The notes below the pieces were generated by a model. That model did no database searches. It saw only the letters and a program-made list of their open reading frames with translations, and was not told where the DNA came from. The position numbers and the translations under genes are program-made. A stretch of DNA of 64,000 bases, from contig NZ_WKJP01000001.1 of NCBI RefSeq assembly GCF_009674585.1, forward strand, positions 496,001-560,000, written 5' to 3'. The number at the start of each line of letters is the position of its first letter. Position 1 is the stretch's first letter. Below are positions 8,686 through 17,991 of the stretch, piece by piece. Source of the stretch: Haloferax marinisediminis. Its GTDB lineage: Archaea > Halobacteriota > Halobacteria > Halobacteriales > Haloferacaceae.

Positions 8686-9783
8686 ATGCGGATGCGCCCG
8701 CTCCACGCTCGATACCCATTCTTCGCCACCGCTAGAGATGCGGTCGAATCGGCAGACGTGGCTATCGCGACGCTCGTCGCCGAGGACGCCCCAGCAGTCG
8801 AGCGCGGGGTTGAGCGCGTCGAACGCGCCCTCATGGAGGGCACCGTCGAAGCCGAATCGCCCTACTCGTGGGACACGAAATCCGAACTCCTGTCGTACCC
8901 CATCGCCCGCATCATCGTCTCGCTCGTCGAGACGCCGGCGGCGGTCGACAAGTACGCACGTGCCGAAGCAGACACGGCCTACGAGCGTATGGTCGCGGAC
9001 TTCGAGTCCAGCGACGACGACATCAACAGCGACGCTCGCGCCAGCCTCGACGACGTACTCCGCGAGTTCGACCTGACCGGTGCCGTGCGCCCGGCAGAGA
9101 GAGGGAACAGTCGACGTGGTCCAGCACACTACTGGGTCGACGTCGGCGCGTACCTCACCTACTGTGACCCTGACTGGGGCGACGACTGGCGACTCGTCAA
9201 CCGCGCGCTCGCCGACGGCGCGGTTCGCGTCGCTCGCGAGGAACTGTACGAACTCCTCCGAGAGGCGACCCGACGCCGCGTCGCCGAAGGGTTGCCCTTC
9301 ACGGTTCGCGGGAGCGACGCGGGTGACCAACTCGCGTCGGCACTCCAACCACACGTCGAACGACTTCGGAACCTGCTCTCTGACCGGGGCGCCATCAACG
9401 TCGTCTACACCGACACGGTCGAACCTGACCTGTTCCCCCCGTGTATCAGCGCGCTCTTGACGCAGGCACAGGACGGCGACGACCTCTCGAACGAAGCGGC
9501 GTTCACGCTCGCAGCGTTCCTCGTCGGAATCGGCCTCGAACCCGAAGCAGTCGGAAGCGTCGTCGGCGACGCCCACGCCGAGGCCCTCGAAGCACGCGCG
9601 ACTGTCCTCGCCGACTCCAGCGGATCTCAGTACGCACCCCCGACCTGCGAGACGATGCAAGCGTACGACCTCTGTGTGAACCGAGACGACCGCTGCGACA
9701 CGATTTCGCACCCGATGACGTACTACGAGACGGCGACGCAGGACGCAGCGGCCACCGACGCAGCGACTTCCGACGCAGACTGA
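8686..9783 (+). CDS. priL: DNA primase large subunit PriL
   Basis: Regulatory large subunit of the archaeal/eukaryotic-type primase; with PriS it makes RNA primers. The 365-aa product begins MRMRPLHARYPFF, matching the PriL N-terminus, and its C-terminal half holds four cysteines (253, 321, 330, 337) in the pattern of the PriL iron-sulfur domain (PPC..., PTC..., DLC..., RC...HP). A TATA-like GTTTAT about 30 nt upstream supports the ATG at 8686 over the longer frame from 8566. The alternative ATG at 8692 is equally close. PriS is not encoded nearby. Confidence 0.93.
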   Translation: MRMRPLHARYPFFATARDAVESADVAIATLVAEDAPAVERGVERVERALMEGTVEAESPYSWDTKSELLSYPIARIIVSLVETPAAVDKYARAEADTAYERMVADFESSDDDINSDARASLDDVLREFDLTGAVRPAERGNSRRGPAHYWVDVGAYLTYCDPDWGDDWRLVNRALADGAVRVAREELYELLREATRRRVAEGLPFTVRGSDAGDQLASALQPHVERLRNLLSDRGAINVVYTDTVEPDLFPPCISALLTQAQDGDDLSNEAAFTLAAFLVGIGLEPEAVGSVVGDAHAEALEARATVLADSSGSQYAPPTCETMQAYDLCVNRDDRCDTISHPMTYYETATQDAAATDAATSDAD

Positions 9784-9915
9784 GACGAGTCCACTCGCGC
9801 GGACCGAAGAGAACAGACCGACCTCGAGAGCGACTGCTGTCGCTCGAGACCGACGTGTGCTGTGACGGCGAGGACGACGGTGAGAACGTCACCGACCGCA
9901 TCGCCGAGACGTGCT

Positions 9916-10119
9916 TCAGGACGAACGAGAGAGCCAGACGCCGATACCTGCCATCACGAGGACGAACGCTGCGATGGCACCCACGAGTGCGAGGCCGCCC
10001 GTGGCGACCAATCCGCCTTGGTTGAAGGTCGCACCGATGCCGACGATGAGGGCGATAAATACCCCGACCGCGACCATGGAGACGACAATCTTCCGACGCA
10101 TCTCCGCTTCGATAGCCAT
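9916..10119 (-). CDS. Small two-helix membrane protein
   Basis: A 67-aa hypothetical protein starting MAIEAEMRRK, with two hydrophobic segments (about residues 11-30 and 37-60) joined by NQGGLVATGG. A TATA-like sequence (CTTTTAGAAT on the minus strand, about 10141-10150) lies about 25 nt upstream of this ATG and argues against the longer frame from 10182. Widespread small haloarchaeal membrane proteins look like this. No function can be assigned. Confidence 0.7.
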   Translation of the reverse strand: MAIEAEMRRKIVVSMVAVGVFIALIVGIGATFNQGGLVATGGLALVGAIAAFVLVMAGIGVWLSRSS

Positions 10120-10296
10120 GCGACGACGTATCCGCGGCCATTCTAAAAGGTCTTCGATGGGTCGATGACCGACGAGAGCCACTCACACGGTCGATTTCCA
10201 CACAGAACGAGGGTTTAGGTCGTCTCGGCACCTATATTCGGTCGATGGAAACGGCCCCAAAATCGCCGTACGGCGAGGGGTCGAAACCGCACCACC

Positions 10297-10986
10297 ATGA
10301 CGCACATCGCATACACACCCGCGTCGACTCGCCGCCCGGTGCGCCGTAAGACCACGCTCCCGTCCGACGGGATGACCGGCCGCGCGCGCCGTGCCCGCGT
10401 CGAACCGATGGCAGTCCGCCCGCTTCGTGACGGTCGGTACGTCGTCGAGACCGACGGCGGCACCTACGTCGTCGACGTGGAAGCCCGCACCTGCACCTGC
10501 CCCGACAACGCCATCCGACACGCCCGGTGTAAGCACCTCCGCCGGGTCGCTATCGAGATTACCACCGGTGAGGTCCCACCGCCGGGTCGCCGACGCGCCA
10601 CCTGTGCCGTCTGCGGCGACGACACCTTCGTCCCGATGGACGCCCGTGGGCCGCAACTCTGTCACGAACACGAACACCACCCCGGTGACCTCGTCCACGA
10701 CAGAGAGGTAGGGAGCCTCCTCGTGGTTACGCGAGCACTCCACTCCCGCGCCGACGAGACGCCGACGGAGACGGGAACGCTCGTCTCCGACTACGAGAGC
10801 AATCTGGAGTACGGCGACCACGAACCTGTCTTCGAAGCTGTCTACCTCGATTCGCTCCCCGCGAACGCCGGCCTCACCAAACTCGGCGAGTTGCGCGCGT
10901 ATCGATTCCCCGCCTCGCGTCTCCAACGAGTCGAACGAGGGTTCATCAGGTCACGGTCACTCGCCGAACGACTCGCTCACGCCTGA
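10297..10986 (+). CDS. SWIM zinc finger protein
   Basis: A 229-aa protein. Residues ~47-83 contain a SWIM finger, CTCPDNAIRHARCKHLRRV (CxC...CxH), a domain that binds DNA or mediates protein contacts. A second potential zinc site (CAVCGDD...CHEHEHH) follows at about 102-130. The C-terminal ~100 residues are unassigned. The first 30 residues are basic and disordered-looking. A TATA-like CCTATATTC near 10230 would give a leader of roughly 35 nt. Convergent with hjc. SWIM proteins can assist recombination, but nothing here proves that. Confidence 0.85.
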   Translation: MTHIAYTPASTRRPVRRKTTLPSDGMTGRARRARVEPMAVRPLRDGRYVVETDGGTYVVDVEARTCTCPDNAIRHARCKHLRRVAIEITTGEVPPPGRRRATCAVCGDDTFVPMDARGPQLCHEHEHHPGDLVHDREVGSLLVVTRALHSRADETPTETGTLVSDYESNLEYGDHEPVFEAVYLDSLPANAGLTKLGELRAYRFPASRLQRVERGFIRSRSLAERLAHA

Positions 10987-11048
10987 GTTCGAAGCAGGAA
11001 ACCAGTCAGAGAACGCCGACAGCAGTCAGTCGTCCGCGTCGACAGCAA

Positions 11049-11477
11049 TCAGTCGTCCGCGTCGCTGAGTCGCGTCTGCGTCGGGCCGCCGACGAACGAG
11101 TCGAAGTCTTCGCCCTCCGCCAGCGCCGTCTCCTTTTTTACGCGGTAGTTGCCACCGTCGGTCACGTAGAGTTCACCGGGGTGGAAGAAGTACCAGTCCT
11201 CACGGTCGAATCGGACTGCGATTCGCGCCTTGGCACCGAAGTTCTGTGAGAAGTAGATGAGCGCTTCGACCTCTTCGCCGCTGAGATAGATGGGTCGGCC
11301 GCTGGACGCCTTCGCCTCGATGGCGTAGAAGACCTCACCGTTGCCCGCGAGCACGTCTGGGAGTTCGCGCGTCGTCGCGCTTCCCGAAGCAGGGGCGCGC
11401 ATCACCGCGAATCCGGCCTCGTCGAGTTTGTTGACGAGTTCCCGTTCGCGTCGGTCGCCCTTTCTGTTCGAAGACAT
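11049..11477 (-). CDS. hjc: Holliday junction resolvase Hjc
   Basis: Structure-selective endonuclease that cuts four-way DNA junctions during recombination and fork repair. The 142-aa protein has the nuclease catalytic set in order: [13 protein letters not shown] (Glu12), a basic loop, ELPDVLA (Asp41) and YAIEAKAS (Glu54, Lys56). Start is the ATG at 11475-11477 (MSSNRKGD); the 14 extra upstream residues are not family-like. The acidic C-terminal tail is a halophilic extension. Confidence 0.94.
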   Translation of the reverse strand: MSSNRKGDRRERELVNKLDEAGFAVMRAPASGSATTRELPDVLAGNGEVFYAIEAKASSGRPIYLSGEEVEALIYFSQNFGAKARIAVRFDREDWYFFHPGELYVTDGGNYRVKKETALAEGEDFDSFVGGPTQTRLSDADD

Positions 11478-11588
11478 GCTCGTGACTCGGCCGTGGTCGT
11501 TCATAAATGGGACGACCACCGCCGATGTGGCGCCGATACGTTCAGTAGAATCTCACATACGGACGTTGATTTCGTCTGAGAGCGCCAG

Positions 11589-11897
11589 TCACGTGCCACC
11601 GCCGTTCCCGCCGTACCCACCGGCTTCTGCCTGCATCTCTTTTTCTCGTCGTTTCGTTGCGTCGCTCTTCTCAGAATCGTGGTCACGGTGGGTGTCTCGA
11701 CGTGACCGTGTCCGTGTTCGACGCATTGCCCAACTCACGATGAAGAGTCCAGTGACGAACGAGAGTACCGAGTACAGCGCATACGACGTGCCGCCAACGA
11801 CGAGAAACGACACCGCAAGTACGAGACAGAGTCCGACTGCATAGCCAAATTTGTTGGGCCGTTTCGGGAGGTCCACGGGTACTCCGAAAGTTGGCAT
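11589..11897 (-). CDS. Small membrane protein with charged C-terminal tail
   Basis: A 102-aa hypothetical starting MPTFGVPVDLPKRPNKFGY. Two hydrophobic helices (about residues 18-38 and 43-62) are followed by an Arg/Lys/Asp-rich tail ending in Gly repeats (GGYGGNGGGT). The upstream frame to 11999 is less convincing. No family recognised. It is divergent from the kinase gene at 12095. Confidence 0.65.
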   Translation of the reverse strand: MPTFGVPVDLPKRPNKFGYAVGLCLVLAVSFLVVGGTSYALYSVLSFVTGLFIVSWAMRRTRTRSRRDTHRDHDSEKSDATKRREKEMQAEAGGYGGNGGGT

Positions 11898-12094
11898 TCG
11901 AGTGTCAATAAATCTGAGCCACTCCCACTGAGACAGCGCGCCCAACTCGGCACAGCCACGTCCTCCAGTCACCAACGACGAATTCGGCCACGTCGGCAAT
12001 ATTTCGGGTGGCCACGAACGGTTTGGCCGGTCTGGCGGCTGAACTGACAGTCACCAAAAGAATAAGGCAGGCATCGACTAACAGGGAGTTCGAG

Positions 12095-13630
12095 ATGGAG
12101 GGACTGCGGGGGCACGGTGTCAAATATGGCGGATTCGTGGTCGCGGCCATTGGCTTCGTCGCGACGCGATACACTGTCTTAGAGTCGATCGACGCCAGCG
12201 CGAGTCTCGTCGAATTTCTCCTCGGGCAAGCGACGTTCCTCGCGTTGGGCCTCGGGTTGACTGTCTTTGGCATCGGGCTATCTGTGAGTTCGTACGACGA
12301 GTCGTTCGTCAACACCATCGCCACGTGGAGTGTCCTCGGCACCGCGTCGATGGTCCTCGTGTTGGGGTTGACGTTCGTCGGCATCGGCGACGTCGACACG
12401 GTTGGCACCGCCACACGGTCTGTCCTCGTCGCGAACGTCCTCATCGGGGGGTCCATCGGCGGCGTGCTCACTGGCTTTCGCGCCGCGTTGAACAACCACA
12501 ACCGTCGTGAACTGTCGAAGCAGGCAGACCGGTTGACCGTCCTCAATCGCATCCTCCGACACGAGGTCCTGAACAAGGTGAACGTCATCCGCGGCTACGC
12601 TGACCTCGGTACCGAGCAGACGGCGGTGGGGACGTCGAGTCTGCAGGTCATCCAGCGAAACGCCGACCGTATCGACGACTCGATTACCGAACTGCGGGCT
12701 ATCGTCGGGCCGGCGGGCGAACGCCCCGTCTCGACCGACGTGCTGTCGGCGCTTCGAACGGCAGTCGACGACGTCTCTGCGGCACATCCCGAGGCGACGA
12801 TTTCGCTCGATATCGATGCACAGGAGCGGCTACGGGTTCTTGCTGACGCCCACCTCGATACTGCGCTCAGGCACCTGTTGGACAACGCAATCGTCCACGC
12901 CGGCTGCGACAGCCCACACGTCTCGGTGGCCGTCTCGGCGGCAACAGACCGCGTCGAAATCGCGATTGGAGACGAAGGACCGGGCATCCCCGACGACGTG
13001 GCGGCCGTCCTCGAAGAGCGTCGCCTTCCCGAGTACGACGACCCGACGACAGGATTCGGACTCACACTCGTTCGTCTCCTCATCGTCGACAAATACGGCG
13101 GCATCGTCGACGTCGACGCCACCGACGAAGGGTCCGTCGTGGCCGTCACGCTCGCCCGACCGATAGACAGGAGCATCGCCGACAACAGCGAATACGGCGT
13201 CCCACCGTTCATCCTCGGCGTGACCGCCATCGCTGGAATCGTCGCCGGCGTCCTGATGGGTCTCGTCTCGCAGGAACTCACGGGCTCGCTCGCCATCATC
13301 GGCGCGCTCTACGGCGTGATGAACGGCGGCGTCGGCTGGGTTCTCCACATCTTCCACAGTGTCGTCTTCGGCATCCTCTTCGCAGTGGCCGTGACCCGCC
13401 GCAACCCATTGGACGTCCTCAACCGACCGGTTGCGACGACGGCGCTTGGCGTCGCCTACGGCCTGTTCCTCTGGTTCTTCGCCGGCGGGTTCGTCATGCC
13501 GCTGTGGCTTCGAGCCGTCGGGATTCCCGCGACTGTCCCGTCGCTCTCGATGCCAATCTTCGTCGCACACGCAGTGTGGGGTGCCGTCTTCGGTGCGATA
13601 TTCGCTGCGGGTATCGCCCGTCACTGGTGA
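12095..13630 (+). CDS. Histidine kinase enclosed by N- and C-terminal membrane domains
   Basis: A 511-aa protein with an unusual order. Four hydrophobic segments (about residues 9-130) precede a cytoplasmic kinase core: H-box NRILRHEVLNKVN (His156), N-box LLDNAIVHAG, G1 DEGPGIP (about 293-299) and G2 TGFGLTLVRLL. A second membrane domain of about four segments then fills residues ~371-511. A TATA-like AAAAGAATAA about 30 nt upstream supports the ATG at 12095 over 12008. No adjacent response regulator. The C-terminal domain could be a second sensor or an output channel; both are inference. Confidence 0.88.
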   Translation: MEGLRGHGVKYGGFVVAAIGFVATRYTVLESIDASASLVEFLLGQATFLALGLGLTVFGIGLSVSSYDESFVNTIATWSVLGTASMVLVLGLTFVGIGDVDTVGTATRSVLVANVLIGGSIGGVLTGFRAALNNHNRRELSKQADRLTVLNRILRHEVLNKVNVIRGYADLGTEQTAVGTSSLQVIQRNADRIDDSITELRAIVGPAGERPVSTDVLSALRTAVDDVSAAHPEATISLDIDAQERLRVLADAHLDTALRHLLDNAIVHAGCDSPHVSVAVSAATDRVEIAIGDEGPGIPDDVAAVLEERRLPEYDDPTTGFGLTLVRLLIVDKYGGIVDVDATDEGSVVAVTLARPIDRSIADNSEYGVPPFILGVTAIAGIVAGVLMGLVSQELTGSLAIIGALYGVMNGGVGWVLHIFHSVVFGILFAVAVTRRNPLDVLNRPVATTALGVAYGLFLWFFAGGFVMPLWLRAVGIPATVPSLSMPIFVAHAVWGAVFGAIFAAGIARHW

Positions 13631-13676
13631 GCTAAGAGCTACCAAACATTTGTCAGGTTGGGTGAGTGGACTGTGT

Positions 13677-14396
13677 ATGAACCGCCAGAACTGGCGAGGG
13701 TTCGTCTTCCTCCTCGTGGGGATTGCACTTCTGGCGAATCCGCTCTATCTGTATCCTGACAACGTCTCCTACGAGACAGCGGTGACGTTCGAGGGGGAGC
13801 AAATCGACGAGATTCCTCGCCACGGGCAGCTCGAAATGGACCTCCGCTACGGGAACCTCCAAACGGACATCCACTGGTGTCCGGGAAACGGTCGTGAGTG
13901 CGCGATTGCCGAGGCACTGGCCGACGGACAGACGCTCCGATACGACATTCCGTCACATCGCGAACCCGGAGACTACGACGAACCGTTCCCCGCGGACTAC
14001 GACTACATTCACCTCAGCGAAGGAGAAGGCGACTATTATCGGCCCGCTCAAACGGTCGAAAACGGGTCGGTGGTCCTCTCGCTCGAACAGGTCGACGAAG
14101 GGACGGTGATGCAGGCCGCCGCCGAGGAGTATCACAGCGACCGACCCCTCCACGCGGCCGTCGAAAACGGCACCACCACAGTCGTCGAGGACGAAGTGTA
14201 CTGGGACGGGGCGATACTCGTCGAACAGAACGGGAACTACTACGTCGTTCGCGCAGTCGAGAGCGACCGTTACCCGACCGGCTGGGGATGGAAAGCACCG
14301 TCACCAATCGTCATCGACGCGATGCGACTCGCGGCGTGGATTGGCGGCGTCGCGCTCATCTGGCGCGCAGGTGAGTGGACAGAACGCGGTCGCTAG
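13677..14396 (+). CDS. Membrane-anchored extracytoplasmic protein
   Basis: A 239-aa protein. An N-terminal transmembrane helix (about residues 9-26) and a C-terminal one (about 210-232) bracket a hydrophilic, Tyr- and acid-rich region of about 180 residues containing two cysteines (DIHWCPGNGRECA) that may pair outside the cell. ATG at 13677 begins MNRQNWRGFVFL. It follows the kinase gene by 46 nt on the same strand, so co-transcription is possible, but no function can be assigned. Confidence 0.75.
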   Translation: MNRQNWRGFVFLLVGIALLANPLYLYPDNVSYETAVTFEGEQIDEIPRHGQLEMDLRYGNLQTDIHWCPGNGRECAIAEALADGQTLRYDIPSHREPGDYDEPFPADYDYIHLSEGEGDYYRPAQTVENGSVVLSLEQVDEGTVMQAAAEEYHSDRPLHAAVENGTTTVVEDEVYWDGAILVEQNGNYYVVRAVESDRYPTGWGWKAPSPIVIDAMRLAAWIGGVALIWRAGEWTERGR

Positions 14397-14434
14397 CGGG
14401 GTGAAAACAGGAAAAATGGTTCGAGCGAGCCGGC

Positions 14435-15721
14435 TTACGTTCCGTGTGCCCAGCTGCCCATGTATTCGCGCTGTTCGTCGGTCAGCGAGTCGAACTCGAT
14501 GCCTTCTGCTTCGAGTTTGATTTCGGCGACTTCGCGGTCGAGTTCGTCCGGCACGTCGTGGACGCCGGCGTCGTAGGCGTCACCGTTCTCGACGATTTCG
14601 CGGACGACGACGGCTTGCACACCGAACGACTGGTCCATGACTTCGACGGGGTGGCCGAGTGCGATGGGCGACGCGAGGTTGACGAGGCGGCCCTCTGCGA
14701 GGACGTTCAGGCGGCGACCGTCTTCCATCTCGTAGGCGTCGACACCGTCACGGGCTTCGTACTCGTCGACGGCGAGGTCCGAGAGCGCGTCGAGGTCGAT
14801 TTCGATGTCGAAGTGCCCGGCGTTCGCGAGGAGGACACCGTCTTTCATGTTCTCGAAGTCCTCGCGGGTGATGACGTCGCGGTTGCCGGTGGTCGTGATG
14901 AACACGTCACCGACCTTCGCGGCCTCTTCCATCGGCATCACGTCGTAGCCTTCCATGTGGGCTTCGAGGGCGCGGCGTGGGTCGACTTCCGTGACGATGA
15001 CGTCTGCGTTCTGGCCGGCGGCCTTCTTCGCGACACCCTTGCCACAGTAGCCGTAGCCACCGACGACGACGTTCTTGCCGGCGTACGAGAGGTTGGTCGT
15101 CATGGCGATGGTCGCCAGCGACGACTCACCGGTGCCGTGGACGTTGTCGAAGAGCGTCTTCATCGGCGTGTCGTTAACGGCGAAGACGGGGTACTTCAGT
15201 TCGCCGTCGGCGTCCATCGCTCGAAGGCGGTGGACACCAGTCGTCGTCTCTTCTGCGCCGCCGAGGATGGTGTCGATGAGTTCGGGGTACTCCTCGTGGA
15301 TGGTGAACACCATGTCCATCCCGTCGTCGACTGTAATGGTCGGTTCGTGGGCGATGACTGCGTCGATGGCAGCGTAGTAGTCGTCGTCACCGACGCCGCG
15401 AACGGCGTACGACGTGATGTCGTCGTTCGCGTCGAGTGCCGCCGAAACGTCGTTGTGCGTCGAAAGCGGGTTGCACCCGGTGATGGCGACTTCCGCGCCA
15501 CCGAGGGCGAGCAGTTCGACGAGGTTCGCCGTCTTCGCCTCGACGTGCATAGCCATCCCGATGACCTGCCCGTCGAACGGTTTGTCGGCCTCGAACTGGT
15601 CGCGCAGTTCCTGCAGGATGGGCATGTGCTGGAGTGCCCAGTCCATCTTGCGACGTCCCTCTTTCCGGGCGGCCTCGACGTCGTCGAGGTGCTCGGAGAC
15701 AGGAGCGTAGTGTTCGCTCAT
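14435..15721 (-). CDS. ahcY: Adenosylhomocysteinase-like hydrolase
   Basis: Cytosolic NAD-dependent enzyme that cleaves S-adenosylhomocysteine (or, in some archaea, S-inosylhomocysteine) to homocysteine and the nucleoside. The 428-aa product has the family's ETTTGVHRL block, the NAD-binding segment VVVGGYGYCGKGVAKKA and the C-terminal family-typical GHPVEVMDQSFGVQAV. Start is the ATG at 15719-15721 (MSEHYAPVS); the frame runs upstream to 15814 but without family-like sequence. The MTA/SAH deaminase gene is 460 nt away, which raises the S-inosylhomocysteine possibility. Confidence 0.93.
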   Translation of the reverse strand: MSEHYAPVSEHLDDVEAARKEGRRKMDWALQHMPILQELRDQFEADKPFDGQVIGMAMHVEAKTANLVELLALGGAEVAITGCNPLSTHNDVSAALDANDDITSYAVRGVGDDDYYAAIDAVIAHEPTITVDDGMDMVFTIHEEYPELIDTILGGAEETTTGVHRLRAMDADGELKYPVFAVNDTPMKTLFDNVHGTGESSLATIAMTTNLSYAGKNVVVGGYGYCGKGVAKKAAGQNADVIVTEVDPRRALEAHMEGYDVMPMEEAAKVGDVFITTTGNRDVITREDFENMKDGVLLANAGHFDIEIDLDALSDLAVDEYEARDGVDAYEMEDGRRLNVLAEGRLVNLASPIALGHPVEVMDQSFGVQAVVVREIVENGDAYDAGVHDVPDELDREVAEIKLEAEGIEFDSLTDEQREYMGSWAHGT

Positions 15722-15825
15722 GGCCGGTGGTTCGGAGAGGTGTCCGAAAACCCTACCGAAGGGAGATGCACCAACTGACCCCGAATCTACAAGTGTCAAC
15801 GGAGCGATTGGCATGGAGAGGCCTG

Positions 15826-16137
15826 ATGCTCGTTATAGATGACGGCACGACGATGGCCGAGCAAGAGCTGTTCGCTCTGATGAGTGCACCAGCGGTTCCC
15901 GACCTGCTGCGCGTGGCTGACGAGCCACTGACAGTCAAAGAGCTGAGTTGCCGCGCCGACGTTCCCCTCTCGACGGCGTACAGAGAGGTCAAACGCCTCC
16001 ACGAGGCATCGCTCCTCGAGAAGTCGATAATGGTCGACCACAGCGACGGCCGACACGTGGCGCAGTACTGTCGAACGTTCGAGCGGATGGAGGTCTGCGT
16101 CACCGACGACGGCCTTCGCATCGAACTCGCAAGGTAG
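15826..16137 (+). CDS. Winged-helix transcriptional regulator
   Basis: A 103-aa protein (from the ATG at 15826; 15766 or 15853 also possible). LTVKELSCRADVPLSTAYRE followed by VKRLHEASLLEK is a clear helix-turn-helix with wing, of the ArsR/TrmB-like haloarchaeal type. It sits between the ahcY-like and MTA/SAH deaminase genes on the opposite strand, so it could regulate methionine-cycle genes. That is inference from position only. Confidence 0.75.
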   Translation: MLVIDDGTTMAEQELFALMSAPAVPDLLRVADEPLTVKELSCRADVPLSTAYREVKRLHEASLLEKSIMVDHSDGRHVAQYCRTFERMEVCVTDDGLRIELAR

Positions 16138-16180
16138 CCCCGACTTCGGAGTGGGGTCCGATTCTGTCGATTCTGAACGC

Positions 16181-17473
16181 TCAGGCGCGTTCGTGGAGTG
16201 CTTCGGTGGCCTCACGAGCGCGGTCCATGACGGCCGACTCGTCGAGCGTCAAGACCTCACGGTCACGCATCAAGACCTGCCCGTCACAGATGGTGTGTCG
16301 AACGTCTGACCCGCGGGTGGCGTAGACGAGATGACTCACGAGGTTGGTCGCGGGCGTGAGGTGCGGTGCGTCGAAGTCGACGACAGCGATGTCGGCGACA
16401 CCACCGACTTCGAGTTTCCCACCCGGAAGGCCGATAGCTTCCGCAGAACCGGCTGTTGCCATGCGAATCACGTCCGGCGCAGCGACCGCACTGGCGTCGT
16501 CTGCAGCGAGTTTTCCAATCATCGCGGCGTCACGCATCTCGTCGAACATGTCGAGGTCGTTGTTCGAGGCGGCGCCGTCGGTTCCGATGCCGACCGTGAC
16601 TCCCGCGTCGAGCATCGCTTGCACTGGTGCCATACCCGAGGCGAGTTTCATGTTCGACGCCGGGCAGTGGACGACGCCCGTGCCCGCGTCGGCGAGCAGG
16701 GATATCTCTTCGTCGTCGACGTGGACGCCGTGAGCGAGGAAGTCGTCGGCCGTCAGCATGCCGAGGTCCTGTGCGTACGCGAGTGGGCGCTCGTCGCGTT
16801 CGTCGACGATGGGGTCGACTTCGTTCGTCGTCTCGTTGGCGTGGTAGTGGACCGGAATGCCCTCGTCGTGTGCTTCTTCGGTTGCCCCACGCAGGTACTC
16901 TTCACCGACCGTCGTCAACGAGTGCGGCATCACTGCCGTCCGGATTCGGCCGTCTGCGGCACCATCGAACTCACGGGCCACGTCGAGGCTCTCTTCGATG
17001 TCGTCCCACGCGTCTTCGTCGTCTTTCCCGATGGTGACGGCGCCGTGACCGACGCGGGCTCGGAGCCCTGCTTTCTCGACGGCAGCGACGACTTCGGGGA
17101 CGTGGAAGTACATGTCCGCGAACGCAGTGGTTCCGGATTTAATCATCTCGACCAGCCCGAGTTCTGCGCCGATGCGCACGTCGTCGGGCGTGAGCGCGGC
17201 CTCTGTCGGCCAGATGTCTTCTTGCAGCCACGCATCCAGTGGCTTGTCGTCGGCGTAGCCTCGGAGCAGCGTCATCGAGACGTGACAGTGAGCGTTGACC
17301 AGACCCGGCATGACCAGACAGCCCTCGGCGTCGAGTGTCTCGTCCGCCTCAGCGTCGAGGTCGGACCCGATGTCGAGGATGGTTCCCTCGTCGCGGTCTA
17401 CGAGAACGTCGGCGTCTTCGACTGTCCCGTCGGGACGGAGAACCTGTCCGTCCGTGATTCGGAGCGTATCCAT
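16181..17473 (-). CDS. mtaD: 5-methylthioadenosine/S-adenosylhomocysteine deaminase
   Basis: Amidohydrolase that deaminates SAH, MTA or 5'-deoxyadenosine to the inosine forms. The 430-aa protein has a TIM-barrel metal site: NAHCHVSM (His62, His64), HYHANET for the third ligand, and GIGTDGAASNN for the catalytic Asp. Family-typical segments HCPASNMKLASG and PGLVNAH are present. In methanogens the homologue DadD feeds S-inosylhomocysteine to an AhcY-like hydrolase, and such a gene lies just downstream here. Start ATG at 17471-17473. Confidence 0.92.
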   Translation of the reverse strand: MDTLRITDGQVLRPDGTVEDADVLVDRDEGTILDIGSDLDAEADETLDAEGCLVMPGLVNAHCHVSMTLLRGYADDKPLDAWLQEDIWPTEAALTPDDVRIGAELGLVEMIKSGTTAFADMYFHVPEVVAAVEKAGLRARVGHGAVTIGKDDEDAWDDIEESLDVAREFDGAADGRIRTAVMPHSLTTVGEEYLRGATEEAHDEGIPVHYHANETTNEVDPIVDERDERPLAYAQDLGMLTADDFLAHGVHVDDEEISLLADAGTGVVHCPASNMKLASGMAPVQAMLDAGVTVGIGTDGAASNNDLDMFDEMRDAAMIGKLAADDASAVAAPDVIRMATAGSAEAIGLPGGKLEVGGVADIAVVDFDAPHLTPATNLVSHLVYATRGSDVRHTICDGQVLMRDREVLTLDESAVMDRAREATEALHERA

Positions 17474-17612
17474 GTCGGGCGTTCGGTTCGGGTACGTCGT
17501 GAATCCACCGTCTCGGCGCGACGGTCGAACGAAGAGTTTTCAAATCCCGCCTCGTCGGCCCACTCAGCGCCCAGAAACCCGGTTCCCGAAAATCGAGAAG
17601 CAGGAAGCCCCT
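17474..17612. other. Divergent intergenic region upstream of the deaminase gene and the 17641 gene
   Basis: About 140 nt with no credible ORF. It should contain both divergent promoters. Confidence 0.4.
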
Positions 17613-17621
17613 TACGTATAA
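17613..17621 (+). promoter_or_regulatory. TATA box of the membrane protein/regulator pair
   Basis: TACGTATAA is centred about 24 nt before the ATG at 17641, consistent with a leaderless bicistronic mRNA. Confidence 0.6.
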
Positions 17622-17640
17622 CCCCCAATTATGCAGGTGC

Positions 17641-17991
17641 ATGGAGCCCCTGTTACGGTTCGCGCTCGTTCCGGGGCACGTCCAGACTGCAGAGAGTCCG
17701 TTCATCACTGTCGTCGTCGTCCTCGCAGGGATTGCATCGGTGATGCTCGCGGGCCTCGGCGTCGCGGTGTTCTACCGCAGACAGACGCGGTCGCACCTGC
17801 TCATCGCGCTGGCACTCCTCGTGTTCGCGTCACGAGCGTGCATCGCCGGCCTGTCGCTCGGCGGCGTCCTCTCGTCGTTCGACCACCACATCGTCGAACA
17901 CGGGTTGGACTTCGCGATGGCGTCACTCGTCCTCGCGGCCATCTACTACGCCCGGAAAATCGAGCGCGAAGCAGGGGTAAACGAACCATGA
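17641..17991 (+). CDS. Small three-helix membrane protein paired with a regulator
   Basis: A 116-aa protein with three hydrophobic segments (about residues 22-44, 53-75 and 86-104) and short charged ends. Its last codons overlap the start of the next gene by four bases (ATGA), so translation is coupled to that of a double winged-helix protein. Such membrane-protein/regulator couples recur in haloarchaea. The membrane partner may act as the sensor or sequester the regulator; this is inference. Confidence 0.8.
   Translation: MEPLLRFALVPGHVQTAESPFITVVVVLAGIASVMLAGLGVAVFYRRQTRSHLLIALALLVFASRACIAGLSLGGVLSSFDHHIVEHGLDFAMASLVLAAIYYARKIEREAGVNEP

Noticed and set aside
8416-9711. A 431-codon frame antisense to priL
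   Set aside because: Overlaps the clear PriL gene with its four iron-sulfur cysteines.
14444-15778. A 444-codon frame antisense to the AhcY-like gene
   Set aside because: The minus-strand enzyme has all family motifs; the plus-strand frame shows none.
16331-17743. A 470-codon frame antisense to the MTA/SAH deaminase
   Set aside because: Deaminase motifs are intact on the minus strand.
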